Counted from the first letter of the stretch, positions 12,005 through 23,438 are shown. The stretch is 64,000 nt of DNA from Cavia porcellus (GCF_034190915.1 NW_026947485.1:131952337-132016336); one strand, 5' to 3'. Numbers and translations: made by a program. Notes: a model not told the origin generated them from the sequence alone.

Positions 12005-12566
12005 GTTGGTGATATAAAATGCTTGCAGGCAGACTGGAGGATGCTTTCCCTTGAGGCTTCTCAGTTTAAGTGAGATGATGATTTCTCATAATAATTCCTA
12101 TCTCTTCTCCCATCTGCCTTCATCAGCATTAATGATTCTGTATTGAGGTTACTTTTAGAAGGTTAGATATGTGGCAAGGAAGGGAACTTCTGCTTGCACT
12201 CTCAGCTGTTTCCTTATCTGCCTAATGCTAGTAATCTTAAGTGATAATTCAATTCAAAAGTAAATTTATAGCACCAGGCCTATCAGACTCTACTTATTTA
12301 TTATTTCTAGAACATTATTTTTTTTAAGCTAAAAAGGTTCCTCCGTGTGTAGGGGTAAGGAAAATGTATTGTTAAAATCTCTTCAGATGTCACCAAGCTT
12401 CATTGAGGACTCCACATAGTTATCATGGATGTTAAAGTACTTTTTGCTGCTTTCAGATGTCATTGTGGCCATCATAAAGTAAAGCTTATCTTAAGAGGAT
12501 AAACTGAGTTACCTGAAGTTTACTGTTCCTTTCTTCTTTTAAAATACTTCTATGTGGAACTTACAG
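12005..12566 (+). other. LNPEP: LNPEP last intron
   Basis: A 562-bp intron. No repeat recognised. It ends in the acceptor ACTTACAG. Confidence 0.8.
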
Positions 12567-12698
12567 GTCCAGGCATTTTTTGAAAATCAGTCAGAGACAA
12601 CCTTTCGGCTTCGGTGTGTCCGGGAGGCTTTGGAAGTCATTCAGTTGAATATTCAGTGGATGGAGCAGAACCTGAAAACTTTGACATTGTGGCTGTAG
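12567..12698 (+). CDS. LNPEP: LNPEP terminal coding exon (CDS part)
   Basis: Encodes VQAFFENQSETTFRLRCVRE, then ALEVIQLNIQWMEQNLKTLT and LWL followed by TAG at 12696-12698. The conserved LNPEP C-terminus ends with a Trp-Leu close to the stop. ERAP2 and ERAP1 carry longer, different tails, which rules them out. The exon continues without a splice donor into the 3' UTR. Joined in order, the six exons give one frame of about 284 residues with no frameshift or premature stop, so the gene looks functional. Confidence 0.97.
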   Translation, partial: VQAFFENQSETTFRLRCVREALEVIQLNIQWMEQNLKTLTLWL

Positions 12699-12826
12699 CA
12701 TGCGAAACACCTCATCTTGTCACCCATTCGGAGAGCTTGTGAACTTGGGCTCTGCTGCTTTTGCAAAAACTGAGGTGAATCCAGGATGGCTGCCAAGTTG
12801 TTTGCATTCATAGGAGTTATAGTTAG

Positions 12827-13222
12827 CTCAGGGCCCGACTGTGTTTTTCATCTATCTTTCCTGAAATGTCTTTAGACAGTGTGTATTTATTACATTATAT
12901 TCACCTATATGCTAGTCATCTACAAAATCAATATTTTTTCAACCTTGAGGAAATACCAATGGGGGAAAACTGGTTTGGGAACTATTCTATTTCTCAGGAT
13001 TTGGAAAATTACCCATACAGTGAAATAAGGAAAGATCTACCACGCCAGCCACCATCTTTGCAAGATGCTGACCTGTCAGCTGTTCGTTGCTTCATATTGG
13101 TAGATGCTGTTGGAATGCGGTACAAATTTAGCCTTGAAAAGTACTGGAATGAAGACTTTGAAATATCCAACGGTAGAGAACTGATCTCAGGTGTGCAGAT
13201 CTACTTGCATTTGGGGTTTTGA
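12827..13222 (+). other. Unidentified open frame in LNPEP 3' UTR
   Basis: An open frame of about 131 codons, 118 from the ATG at 12866. Residues 32-108 have a protein-like, charge-mixed composition: PMGENWFGNYSISQDLENYP, then SEIRKDLPRQPPSLQDADLS and AVRCFILVDAVGMRYKFSLE, KYWNEDFEISNGRELIS. A possible donor CAG|GTGTGC follows at about 13190. I do not recognise the protein. It could be a chance frame, an exon remnant or a translated downstream frame. Confidence 0.3.
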
Positions 13223-16200
13223 ATAATCCTTTATTTTCTGAGAAAACTTTAAATAATACCTGTAACAATTATATTTTTTCCTGCAGAATAGCCAGGTGCT
13301 ATGGAATTTTTAAATTTTTTGTTGTATTGAATAACTAAATAAGCAGGCCACAAAGTTAAATTGTGCAAATGTTTAATACTTTATTCTTTATATTGTATCA
13401 TTTTACCACAGGAGAATATTCCAAACTGAGTTAATTGTAATTACTTTTTTCCTTCAAAAATGCCAGTATTCCCCCACATCTGAAATGGTCATTACTCGTG
13501 CCCTAGATTGACTTCGTTATAAATAAGTATTTGTGGTAAACATTCTATAAACACTGGTATTTTTTGTCATAGCCTTTTGTCTTCACAGATTGTAGACACT
13601 TTTTCTCCCAATCACATCCTTCTGTAGATTTTCACTTTATATGATACAGTGGCATATTAGAAGTATATTTTAAAATAGGGCCTTTGAAAAATTACAGAAT
13701 TTTATTTGAAGTTCACCATAATACCTTACAGAAGCAAAGGAGACTGTGGAATACAAGTAATTTGAATTTACGTTTAATATGGTGAGCTCTGAGTTTTTTC
13801 CACTATTAAAAATATACTTTTCTTTGGTTGAAAACAAAATCATAGTCTTTCTTTTATTGTGGCCAAACTAGCATTACATGGAGTGGCCAAAAAAGAAGGA
13901 AAAAGGAAAGAAGATATCCAAAATCATACGACATTTTTATTCCTTCTGGAGGAAAAATACTGTACTTGAATTTTTTGAGCTATGCAGACCTATATCTAGA
14001 TTGTTGTGTTTCTTTGTTTCTTAGACGTTTTCTTCCTAAAAACTCTTGAGAACTTTATATTTTGTTTAAAATAGTGTCTATGTACATAAAAATTGGAGTT
14101 ATTCATTTATGAGCACTTAAAATACTCCACAGAGTCAGACAATGGGAAAGGTCACTTTTTTTATTCAGCAGATGTATGTGGGGTTGTGTATAAAATTGTA
14201 TTTTATTTTATGAAAATATTTTTATATAACAGTTTAAAAGGCTATCAAACTAAAAGTCTGCTTTAATCCTAGTGTGTTTTCCCCTAGCTTTATCTTTTCT
14301 AAACATTTTTCCCTCTGTTTTTGAGTAGAAAATATATCCTGAGGATCATAGAATCATTTATAGACATTAAAACTGAGGTGATAATAGACCTTTACTCCTC
14401 TAAAGCTTTGGTAAGTGAATGATGATTAAGTAGATACTGAAAGTTAATGTGTTTTTGTATTTTCTGAGTGAGAGAGAAATACTAAATTTTTGAGGTTTTT
14501 TTTTTTTTACCATGTTATAGTGCGAATTTCCACTTTAATGCAGAATTTAAATTTTGCTACTTTTCAAAATCATTTAAGATTCTTTATTTTTACGGTCCAT
14601 CTTTACATTACTTTTAAAATATGTTAATTCTGCATATGGCAAATCTTGTCTTAAATTATATAATTTTTCTGTATGTGTGTGTACGAAAGAGAGTTGTGTG
14701 TGGGGGGGGTGGTATGGGGTGTTAGAAGTAAAACTTCATCAAAACATGTGCTAAAAAGGGTAACTCATGATCCATTGCTATCTTTATACTCAAAGGCTGT
14801 TCATTCCTATGGTACTGGATAGGTAATTGCAGTTTTAGTTGTGTATTGCCCTTCAATTATTTGTACTTTAGTAGACCTCATCTACATTTTTTCCACACAA
14901 TTCTGTTTAATGTCACACTCATCTATTTATATAGGACCTCCTGAAACTAAGTCTTAAATTATGAATATAAAGTTAAGTAAAAGGTAGAACTTACAGTAAC
15001 TGTGTTGATAGTTTTCATATTTTCTTCTCAAAAACGTTCTGTTGTGCATATGTATGTGGGAACTCAGATTGAAGCACAGAAGTCAAAGTATGCTTTTCAT
15101 ACAAAGCACACAGATTCTTGCTACAGTTGAGTACTTGAATGTCTTACTTAAATAAGTTTTCTGTTCATTACAGAGAAATGGTCTATAATATGAATGTAAT
15201 ATAAAAGGTACACCAGATAATTAGGAAAGATAGAATTGGAAATCTAGAATTACAGAAAAAAAACTTAGGCTTTGGAGATTTGAAAGGTTATAAAAGTAGA
15301 AATTGGAAGAGTCCAGTTTGTTTTGTTAAAATGAAAACTATTAGATATATAGATATATTAATCTGTAAATAGTGACAGCTTCCATTATAAGCTTGTGCTT
15401 TTATCTTGTTTTATTTGTCTCTTCAAATGAAATTGTGCTGTCATTGTATCAGTGTGCAAACTTTCTATCATCAGTTGTATTTAAGTTCTAATTTTTCTTT
15501 AACATTAACTGTTTTCATTTCTATGGGACTTAAGCTACTGTAAGAACAAAGGAGCCATCAAAAGAGTCCTAAGTACAGGCAGCAAATCAAGCTGCTTCAC
15601 TGTAATTGGGTACCAAATAGAATCCTTTCTGGATATGTATTGAGAAATAAGACATTAAAATTAAGAGCTCAGTTTGTTACATTGCTGATAGCCTGTTACT
15701 GAATTGGCTTTTAAAAGAGTGTATTCAGCTTACAGCATCTGGAACCGTAGTCCACAGTCAGGTTTCTGAACATTTACGTAATTGCCATGCATTTCATGGA
15801 GCTGCAGGAAAGGTATAATGCATCTCAGATGTGTTGTCACCAAGCACAGCAGTTCCTGGGCTGAACTGCACAACCCAAGCTGGGTTTGATTACGCAGCCT
15901 GTGGAAGAGCTGGGCTTGTGCGGCTGTGCGCCTCTCCTCACCGTTGCCTTCATTACAGGTTTTTATTGGGATTAACTCACTTGTTAAAAAGCTTCCCTCT
16001 CACATTTGTGTATTTTTAAACTAAGGTAGACATTTTTTCAGGGTTTTGTGTTCTTTTCTTTTGTGCTTCATTCTCCGCATTGACAAGGACTAAATGCAAA
16101 AGGTCTGACAGGATGATAAGCCTCCTCTTCCCGCTTTCTCTTACAGGTCACAGGGGCAGTCATTAGTAGAACAGCTGAGGATTTTTTTTTTTTGAGTTTT

Positions 16201-16660
16201 TCTTGAGGGGGGATTTTTTAAAACTGTACATATGTGGATTTAGATGTTTTTACAATTCTTCTATAAATTGTGTCCTAATAAGTGAAATACTGTCTAATGA
16301 AAATCTCCCCTTTGTATGTCACCGGTTACAGGCAATAGTTACAAAGTAGTTACAGATTGGTTTTCATTTTTTGAAAGGAGGCAGTTGTGTTGGGAAGACA
16401 ACTTCTTTTAAAAGTGTGTGCAAATGATTTTGCTCCTATGGTGTGAGTGTTGCTTTGCTTTGGACTTCCCCAGTCTTGTGGACATGCATATAACCCTGGG
16501 CAGTCCACAGGGTGGCCTTGTGGCGTTCACCAGGCTTCTTACTGCTGCATGGACAGAACTAACAGAGCAGTCACAGCAGCTGTTGTTTTCATCTGGCTTG
16601 AGGAATTAGGTTGTCTGCCATTCTTTCAAGTGTATGTAAATGTTCTGCCCCTTCTTAATG

Positions 16661-16709
16661 TTTCATTTTATTCTTGTTTCTTTCATGGATGCATGCATAC
16701 TTAATGAAA
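16661..16709 (+). other. Array hairpin, unit near 16.7 kb
   Basis: Ends in TTTCATT (16661-16667) and AATGAAA (16703-16709), seven perfect pairs, with a less paired centre. Confidence 0.45.
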
Positions 16710-16834
16710 ATTGGGGTCCAGAGAATGGCATATCTCTTCCTTTATCGCCTCTTTAGGTAATAGATCATAGATGAGTTTTGTTTGGATGTAGGAGAGAGTG
16801 AGAATGTCCTTGGTATAGATAAACACACTTGCTA

Positions 16835-16880
16835 CTACATTATCCCTCTCATGGCTGTGAAAGTACCTAGGGAAATGTAG
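16835..16880 (+). other. Array hairpin, unit near 16.85 kb
   Basis: The outer stem is CTACATT/AATGTAG, seven perfect pairs, with further ATCCC/GGGAA pairing inside. The arm sequence differs from its neighbours yet stays complementary. Confidence 0.45.
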
Positions 16881-17252
16881 AGGTCTGTATGCCTGACAGT
16901 TGCTCCTCCTCCCTCACCTCTGCTGCCTTGGAGGCAGTAAATAATTGAGTCTTAAGGGGTGGGCAGAAGAGATGGGGGAAGCAGGAAAGTATGTTTAATG
17001 TTTGTATTTATGTACATAAATGTTCTTAGTGCTATATTGTATTAATTCTTGGGTACCCAGAGGAAGGTACCTAATTGAAACATAGAGTTCCCGATGTATA
17101 ACAAGTCTCCCCTTCTGCCTTTCCCTTATTTGCCTCTTTGGGCAATACCTTCTAGAGTAGCTCAAGTTTCTTGCAAGAGTAGAAAAGTGGTTGCAGAGTA
17201 AGAATAAAATACTTTTAAAATGTATATACATGTTTTTATAGTTTTTTCTTTA

Positions 17253-17285
17253 CTTCATATCTGTCCTTTACATGGATATATGAAG
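17253..17285 (+). other. Array hairpin, unit near 17.27 kb
   Basis: Perfect 8-bp stem CTTCATAT/ATATGAAG, with an inner TCC/GGA around the loop tttacat. Confidence 0.5.
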
Positions 17286-17657
17286 AAAATTGAGGATCAT
17301 TCTATGACAAGTCTCCTCTTCTCCTCTTCCCTATACTGCCTATGTGGGCAGTGTCTAGTAGAGTAGTTGATAGTTTCAGGGCTTGTGTGAGTGTTGGGTG
17401 TATGCTTTTTTAAATGTATGTGTGTGTTTTTACTTCTGTTGGAGCATCTTTTGGGTGCCAGTCCTTCCTTGGACTGTGGCTTCCTGATGAACTGTAGAGC
17501 TCCAGATGTGTAACAGCCTCCTTTACTCCCTCTTCGTTTTGATCTGTGTGAGCAATAGTTTTAAAATACTTTGAGTTTTTTTAAGTTGGGGTGGCTAATA
17601 GAATGTGTGCATTTTTAAAAATGTGTATAATTGTGTGTGTGTGTGTGTTACTAGTTA

Positions 17658-17706
17658 CTTCATTTTGTACCGAGTCCTTTGCGTGGACATAGAGGTACCT
17701 AAAGAA
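17658..17706 (+). other. Array hairpin, unit near 17.68 kb
   Basis: The arms contain GTCC/GGAC around the loop tttgcgt, then GTACC/GGTAC, then CTT/AAG, giving an imperfect stem of about 20 pairs. Confidence 0.5.
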
Positions 17707-17875
17707 ACATGGAGGTCCGGATGTATGAAAATCTCCTCTTTTCCCCTTTCCTTATTGCCTCTATGGGCAATAGTTGTACAGTAGCGTAGATTTTTTAAAA
17801 CTTCACTCATCTAGAAAAACCAGGTATGTACTTCTGTATCTGTATATAAATGCTTTTGCTCCTTTTTTCTGGCAC

Positions 17876-17922
17876 TTCATTTTGTACCTAGTCCTTCCTG
17901 TGGGCACTTAGTACATAATGAA
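17876..17922 (+). other. Array hairpin, unit near 17.9 kb
   Basis: Outer TTCATT/AATGAA, then TGTAC/GTACA and TAGT/ACTT-type pairing around a short loop. It is one of the best stems in the array. Confidence 0.5.
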
Positions 17923-18366
17923 AACTAAGGTTCATTCTATGAAAAAATCCCACTCTTCCCCTTCCCTTATTGCCTGACTGGGCAATGGCTAGTAGAATAG
18001 TTGTTTGGGTTTCTTTGTCAAGGATTGGGGTGGGGATTTGGGGCTCGTGTTTTTTTAGTGTATATAAAAATGTGTTACTTTTTTCATTATTTCACTCCCA
18101 AACATGTTTTTCCTTTAAACTTTTAGGTATCAAATGTAATGAGCGGCTTGGACCCAGAGGTGTGGTCCAGCTTTTTCCCTTCTCCTGTACCCTGGGTACA
18201 TAGGGGATAGTGTGTGATTACTGCAGGACTTGATTTGTGTTTTTAGTTTTTTTTCAGTTTTTAATGGGGAATTTCTTTGTTAGAAAATATTTATATTTCA
18301 TTACATATGTATATATTAAACTAAAATGTGTGTACATATATATTTTTGCCCTTTTTGGGCATTAAT

Positions 18367-18414
18367 TTCATTTTGAATTTAGTCTTTTGCATGACTGTGT
18401 AGGTAGCTAATGAA
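18367..18414 (+). other. Array hairpin, unit near 18.4 kb
   Basis: Outer TTCATT/AATGAA and inner AGTC/GACT (18381-18384 with 18393-18396) around a ttttgcat loop; the middle is unpaired. Confidence 0.45.
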
Positions 18415-18575
18415 CATTGAGATTGATTCTATGAAAAATCTCCAATACTCCCCATTCCTGATTGCCTGCTGGGCAATGATAGAATAGATGTCTGATTTCT
18501 TTTTGGGATGCAGGTCTTGGTTGTATGCATATATGTTTTTCAATGTATATAAATATTTGCTATATTCTGTGTGTT

Positions 18576-18626
18576 ATTTCTTGTAGACCCCAGTCCTTTG
18601 CTGGGACTTTAGATACATAATGAAAT
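18576..18626 (+). other. Array hairpin, unit near 18.6 kb
   Basis: Outer ATTTC/GAAAT, then TGTA/TACA, and inner AGTCC/GGACT around the loop. Confidence 0.45.
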
Positions 18627-18799
18627 ATGGCGGTCCAGACGTATGATAACTCTCCTCTGCTCCCCTTCCCTCATTGCCTTTAGGGGCAATCATTTTATAA
18701 CTTGGGGTTTTTTTTGTGGGGAGGGATATTGGGGTAGGTAACAGGGGAAATAGGGCATATAATCCTTTTTAAATGTATGTAAATATCTTTATCTTATTG

Positions 18800-18841
18800 A
18801 TTGGGTACTCAGTCCTTTGCATGGATATAGAGGTACCCAAT
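18800..18841 (+). other. Array hairpin, unit near 18.82 kb
   Basis: Perfect 9-bp stem ATTGGGTAC (18800-18808) with GTACCCAAT (18833-18841), plus inner TCC/GGA around the loop tttgcat. Confidence 0.55.
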
Positions 18842-20803
18842 GAAAATCGAGGATCAGTGTATGACAAATCTCCCATTCTCCCCTTCCCCTGATTGCCTGT
18901 CTAGGCAATAGTAGAATAGTTTTATGTTACTTTACTTATTTGTCTTGGAAGGATATATATTTTTGGTATTCTGAATATGTGCAAATCTATTTTTATTTCC
19001 TTATTTCATTTTGTATTATTTCTTTGCATGGCTGTGTGAAGACCTAATGAAAATAGTTTCATAATATGACAGAGCACGTCTTCCTTTCTCACATATTTTC
19101 TCATTTAGCAATAGCTAGTATAGTTGCTTTGTGGTTATTTCCTAGGAGATCTGTATCTATATCTATGTTTGTAATTTGTTCTCCCCATCATCATTTCCCC
19201 TTAATATTTAATCCTTTGCAGGGCTCTAAATGTCACTAATAGTACAGGCTCACTAGGTTCCAGCCATCTGGCTTGAAGGTGTGGCAGTGTGGTAGTGTAA
19301 CTAATGGCTTCAGGCATGCAGCAAGTCCGACTGGAGAGGACATTGGATATGGTTGAGCTGTGAAAGCTAATCAGGCCCAGCACTTTTTGTGTTGAGCTGA
19401 ATGAGATAGTTAAAAGGGTCCTCTACTTTTGTAAATATCATGGAGGCAGAAGACAGTGCTGAGTAAAAGTGTGTTTTAACTTCCTTGCTGGTTAATCTTT
19501 CAGTAACTGGTAAGCCATTGGAGCTGATAAGCCAGCAGTAGTTTCCCAACAACTCATTTGAAGAGATTAAAGAGTAGCTTTTTTTTGTGGCCTGGAATTG
19601 GATTCATCTACAAAATTCTGGTGCAGTTCCATCAGTAGCATATTCTTGAGTATCCAGTAGAAATGACTTATTCTTGGAATGAACCTTTTGAGTTACTGTC
19701 ATTGCTCTGGTGAATGACAACGTGGGCCTGAAAAGTAACCCAAAAGAAATTTTTGGCACAAGCCCTTTCTCTCTTTCAACACCCACATGAGGCGGAACAT
19801 GTTGGCCCTTTCCTACCCAGAGCTCTTGTGTGGCTGCATCTCTCTCCTCCATCCATTCTCCATTAGCCGAACCATTTCTCTCTTTTTTCCCTTTTGTCTG
19901 GAATCCCTGAACTGTTAAATGTTATCTTCAATTGCACTCAAAAATTTAAACTAATGCTGCCACATTACTCTTGCATTTTTGTGTGCATTTCATTCATCCA
20001 GGCCTGTATGCTTGCTTTGAGCATTCTTGTATCATATTTCACATTGTCTCTTCATCCAGCACATGGTAAATGTTATGACTACACATTTGTCTGCAAATCA
20101 AAGCAAATGCATGTGTAAGCCTCCCTCCCTTCTTTTTTTTTAGCATTTTAGCATTGTTTATTTTCACATGTGTAGTGATACTATTCCGTGCTGAAGATTT
20201 GCCATATCTTATTTAAGAAACATTGATAGGACTTCTAGAAAATTATCAAAATGTTATTTGCTATATCAAACTCTCAGGTTCTACTGTTGAAAAATTAGCC
20301 TATATGTTGCTATTACTTATACTTGCTGCTGTAAAAAAAAATAACTTTTATTCATGACACATTTAACTTTGATCATAAGTAAGAGAAAGGGGCACCTTTT
20401 TGGAATTAGTCATGGTAGTCATTAGTGATATTTTTGAACAGTTTTTATTTGAAATACTTCAAAGGGGGTAAAGGTCATGGCTTAGCTGAATGAAATGCTC
20501 CAGAAATCGGACTGTGTAAACCATCAGTACAGTAATGCATTTGTGTGTTTGTGTATAAAATGAGAATTACAGCATAATTGGAGTATTTGCATTAATCAGT
20601 AAGCTCATGTTGAGACAAACCTGAGTCTCACAGCTGCCTTGATTAAAGCCAAGTGTTCCATGTTGCTGTGAAGAAGTCTCCTTCAATACTTGGAAAGTAA
20701 TTACTTGGAAAACTGTAAATGTATTACATCTTTGTATTTAGACACCTATAGAGATACTTAATTCCTTCAGTCTGAGCTTGTGGATGGAATTCTAAATTTG
20801 TAT

Positions 20804-20809
20804 AATAAA
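20804..20809 (+). terminator. LNPEP: Poly(A) signal AATAAA (proximal)
   Basis: Exact AATAAA in AT-rich sequence near the end of the long 3' UTR. Possible alternative cleavage site. Confidence 0.5.
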
Positions 20810-20990
20810 AACCTGTCTTTTGTGAAAGATTTTAAAAATATGTATATATAATACTGTATATGCAAATTGTGTTGTTTCACTTGTAAAGGGAAAAGCTTAT
20901 TTTTCTTTATATTTCTGATAACTTGTTTTGCATATGACCAGCACTGATCGAAAGGCATGTGTAACTGCAAACACTGTTGCTTTTTTGTGA

Positions 20991-20996
20991 AATAAA
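20991..20996 (+). terminator. LNPEP: Poly(A) signal AATAAA (distal, likely main)
   Basis: Exact AATAAA. About 20 bp on comes a short T/G-rich stretch (attgtgtcc, 21014-21022) that fits a cleavage/downstream element. After this point the sequence changes to ordinary intergenic DNA. Confidence 0.65.
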
Positions 20997-21015
20997 AATA
21001 TTTAAATACAAATAT

Positions 21016-23104
21016 TGTGTCCACTCTTCATACTTTAAAAAATGCAGCCAGAATGTGACATTTTTGTGAAAGAAAACCTCAGTATTTTTTGTCCTAACTG
21101 TCTCCCTATCTCACCTGTACCCCCATGTACTTATGTGAATAACTCAAGGTTTCTCAGGCTCACACTGTTGGCATTTGGGCTGGAGAGTTCTTTGCTGTGA
21201 GCATCTATGTAATGGCAGCTCTGGCTTTTAAGGGAATTTGCAACTTACAGCCATTAGATCATATTAGCAACTTCTCCCCAGCCCTCTGTTGAGGTATCTA
21301 TGACACTTGGACTGAAGCAGTTCTTGCAAACACTCAATCCTCTAGGCAACCGTAAATACAGTAATAATACATAACTCAGTAGGAGCCACAGAACTGCCTA
21401 TGCCAATGAAGCCAAGGAACACACTCTGTGTTAAACTGAAGATAGAACATTCCTTGCTTGGATTCAGGTATAGTCAAAGTGTGAGTGCATGTCATTTTTG
21501 AAGGGACAGTGCCACAGTTATTTTCCTAGAAAGGTCTGTATACAAGTGGAGTATTTGTTTGAGGGAGAATTGAAAATTTCATAGGCTTCCAGATATGAGT
21601 ACTAGAAACAGTACTCTTTTAAAGTAATTATAAAGATTTAAAGTTGGACATTTCCAGGCCAAAATACTAAGTCCCTTAACTCCTATGCCCAAAGTCCTAC
21701 TTCCTGGGTAACAAAATCTTGATACTATGTCTTTTTAAAATGTCTTATGATGATCATTACTCATATATAGGCAGATGCCCTTAGAAGCTGCAAAGATTTT
21801 TATTTCAAAATTCTGGCTAAAATTTTTTAATATATTTTATCCACAGTAAACAATTGAACAAAAATCTACTGTAAGTCTTTTGAATGCTTTGAATCCAATA
21901 GATTTTTTGGATGGAGATTAATAACCTTTTCCCTATTTTTTACAATCACTTTGAGAACTCAGTACAGAAGAATTTGGTTTGGTTATATATATTTTCGTTG
22001 TTTCCCTTCTCTCGTTCTCACCATAAAGCTTCCCCTCTCCCAAAACGTGTGAAATTAGCAGTATTTACTAAAACTTACATACAAACTTAACAGCTGGCTT
22101 AAATGCTGCAGAGGTGATATTATATTATCAGAGAACAAAAACTACTTTCAAGCATTCATCCACCCTTTAGCTCCAATAATCAGTAAAAAGTTTCCAATCC
22201 TTTGTGCTTTTAATACTTTCTCTTTCCTCCGTGGACCATGTCCAGTCAACACCAAAGTTTTGTTGAAGTTAAATACACTTTTGGGACCACTTTGAATTCT
22301 GTTGTTGGCTGAGCTTAATTATAGTTGAGACCTTTATTTCACATCAGTAATTTTCAACCTGAATTTCATACTCATAAAAGAATGTAATAGCATAATAAAA
22401 TAGAGGTATCAAAGTTGAACTTTTGACAAGCAGGTGACAAGGAGGCAAAAGACTGCAAGGGAGTCTGAAAATGAAGTCGCATCAGGATAGGGGAGTCAAG
22501 GCGTTAGTGGGGCCATTTCTGTACCAGCTGAAGGTGGACATGGAAAGTCCTTTAGTTCACTATTTACTGATGCTGTCGCTCCTCTTCCATGTAAATGTTG
22601 AAGAGATCCTGAGATGTTGCATGCAGGATTTCAGGTTAGTTGCCCAATGGATTCAGCTTTTTGTATCTTTACATTCTTTGTCTCAGAAGGATGTCTGTCT
22701 TTATTAAGTTCAACAAAAATACAGAAATATTAACTGCTACTATTTAAAGGATAATGATTTCAAGAAGCTAAAATGCATGAAAGGTTTTGGAGCATAGGAG
22801 TGGAACTTTTTCTGGTCCAACTATTTTCCACCTAAAGAGAGAGTTGTTATTAATTGTCTTTAATCTGACTTTCTTCTACTTAAAATCATATTACCTACTT
22901 TTACCTTATGTGATTGTTCGAATTAAATAAAATACCTGCAGATGTTCCTAGCACAGTATTTAGCACACGCAGAGGCCTAACTTCTGTTGCCTAATGCTTT
23001 CTGAAATATTTGGATGCAATGTGCTCCATTACAAATGGAAGTAGATTTTTAAAATTGGGTGAAGTTACATAAATTGCTAATTAGGAAGTTATAGAAGTAT
23101 GGTC
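21016..23104. other. Intergenic, nothing recognised
   Basis: Mostly unique-looking AT-rich DNA downstream of LNPEP. Short open frames (such as 22471-22707 plus) have no recognisable content. Confidence 0.6.
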
Positions 23105-23438
23105 TGTTATGGTTTCTGTCTAGATGTCTTCTCAAAGCCATGTGCAGTCATTGTGAGGGTTTTCAGAGGTGACTGAATCTAGAGTGTGTGACACTGGGAT
23201 TGATTCATGGTGCAATGCTAGGATTAAGGGATTGAAAGAACTGTGATCATGCCTCACTTTCTTTGCTACCTTCTGCCTGCTGTGAAGTATTTCCCCTCTG
23301 TGGTGTCTGTTAGACCACCCCACCTTGGAGCCAGTCAGTTATGGACTGGAACCTCTACAAACTGTGAGTCAAATAAACCTTTCCTCATTTAACTTTGGGT
23401 ATTATTTTGTCGCAGCAATAAGAAAAGTAGCTATCAGT
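23105..23438 (+). repeat. MaLR-type solo LTR
   Basis: Begins tgttatggtttctg and ends with an AATAAA-containing block (caaataaacctttcctcatt) followed by 'ttttgtcgcagcaataagaa'. Same LTR type as 50783-51163 and 61204-61545. Confidence 0.75.

Larger units (their letters stand above)
16068..19242 (+). repeat. Tandem array of hairpin-bearing units, about 210-bp period
   Basis: About 14-16 strongly diverged direct units in the same orientation. A typical unit has three parts. First is an imperfect hairpin whose arms flank a core like agtCCtttgcatGGac. Next, about 30 bp on, is a pyrimidine tract (tctcctcttctccccttccc). Last is a short inverted repeat attgcc...ggcaat (clear at 17135-17147, 17755-17772, 17969-17985, 18460-18477, 18673-18690). 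A T-rich spacer with 'aatgtatgtaaat'-like wording follows. Hairpin starts fall at about 16661, 16835, 17050, 17253, 17457, 17658, 17876, 18083, 18367, 18576, 18800 and 19005. The edges (16068-16500 and after 19051) are weak. It could be a microRNA cluster, a structured 3' UTR module or an old minisatellite. Confidence 0.75.
12699..21015 (+). other. LNPEP: LNPEP 3' UTR (about 8.3 kb)
   Basis: The sequence from the stop codon to the two closely spaced poly(A) signals is free of SINEs and L1s, although transposons are frequent in the introns and downstream. That fits a selected transcript. LNPEP mRNAs are known for a very long 3' UTR. The region includes an unexplained open frame (12827-13222), a G-rich run at 14701-14722, and a tandem hairpin array at 16.07-19.24 kb. 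The extent of the UTR is inferred, not shown. Confidence 0.7.

Noticed and set aside
843..12698. Assignment of the exons to ERAP2 or ERAP1
   Set aside because: The neighbouring paralogues share the fold, but the LGSYTIQNIVAGST and RTVGRSFAGHLLAWDFVKEN wording and the C-terminus ending TLWL fit LNPEP. ERAP2 and ERAP1 have different, longer C-terminal ends.
16068..19242. CRISPR-like array
   Set aside because: Units are about 210 bp and strongly diverged, in a mammalian gene UTR. There are no short identical repeats with unique spacers.
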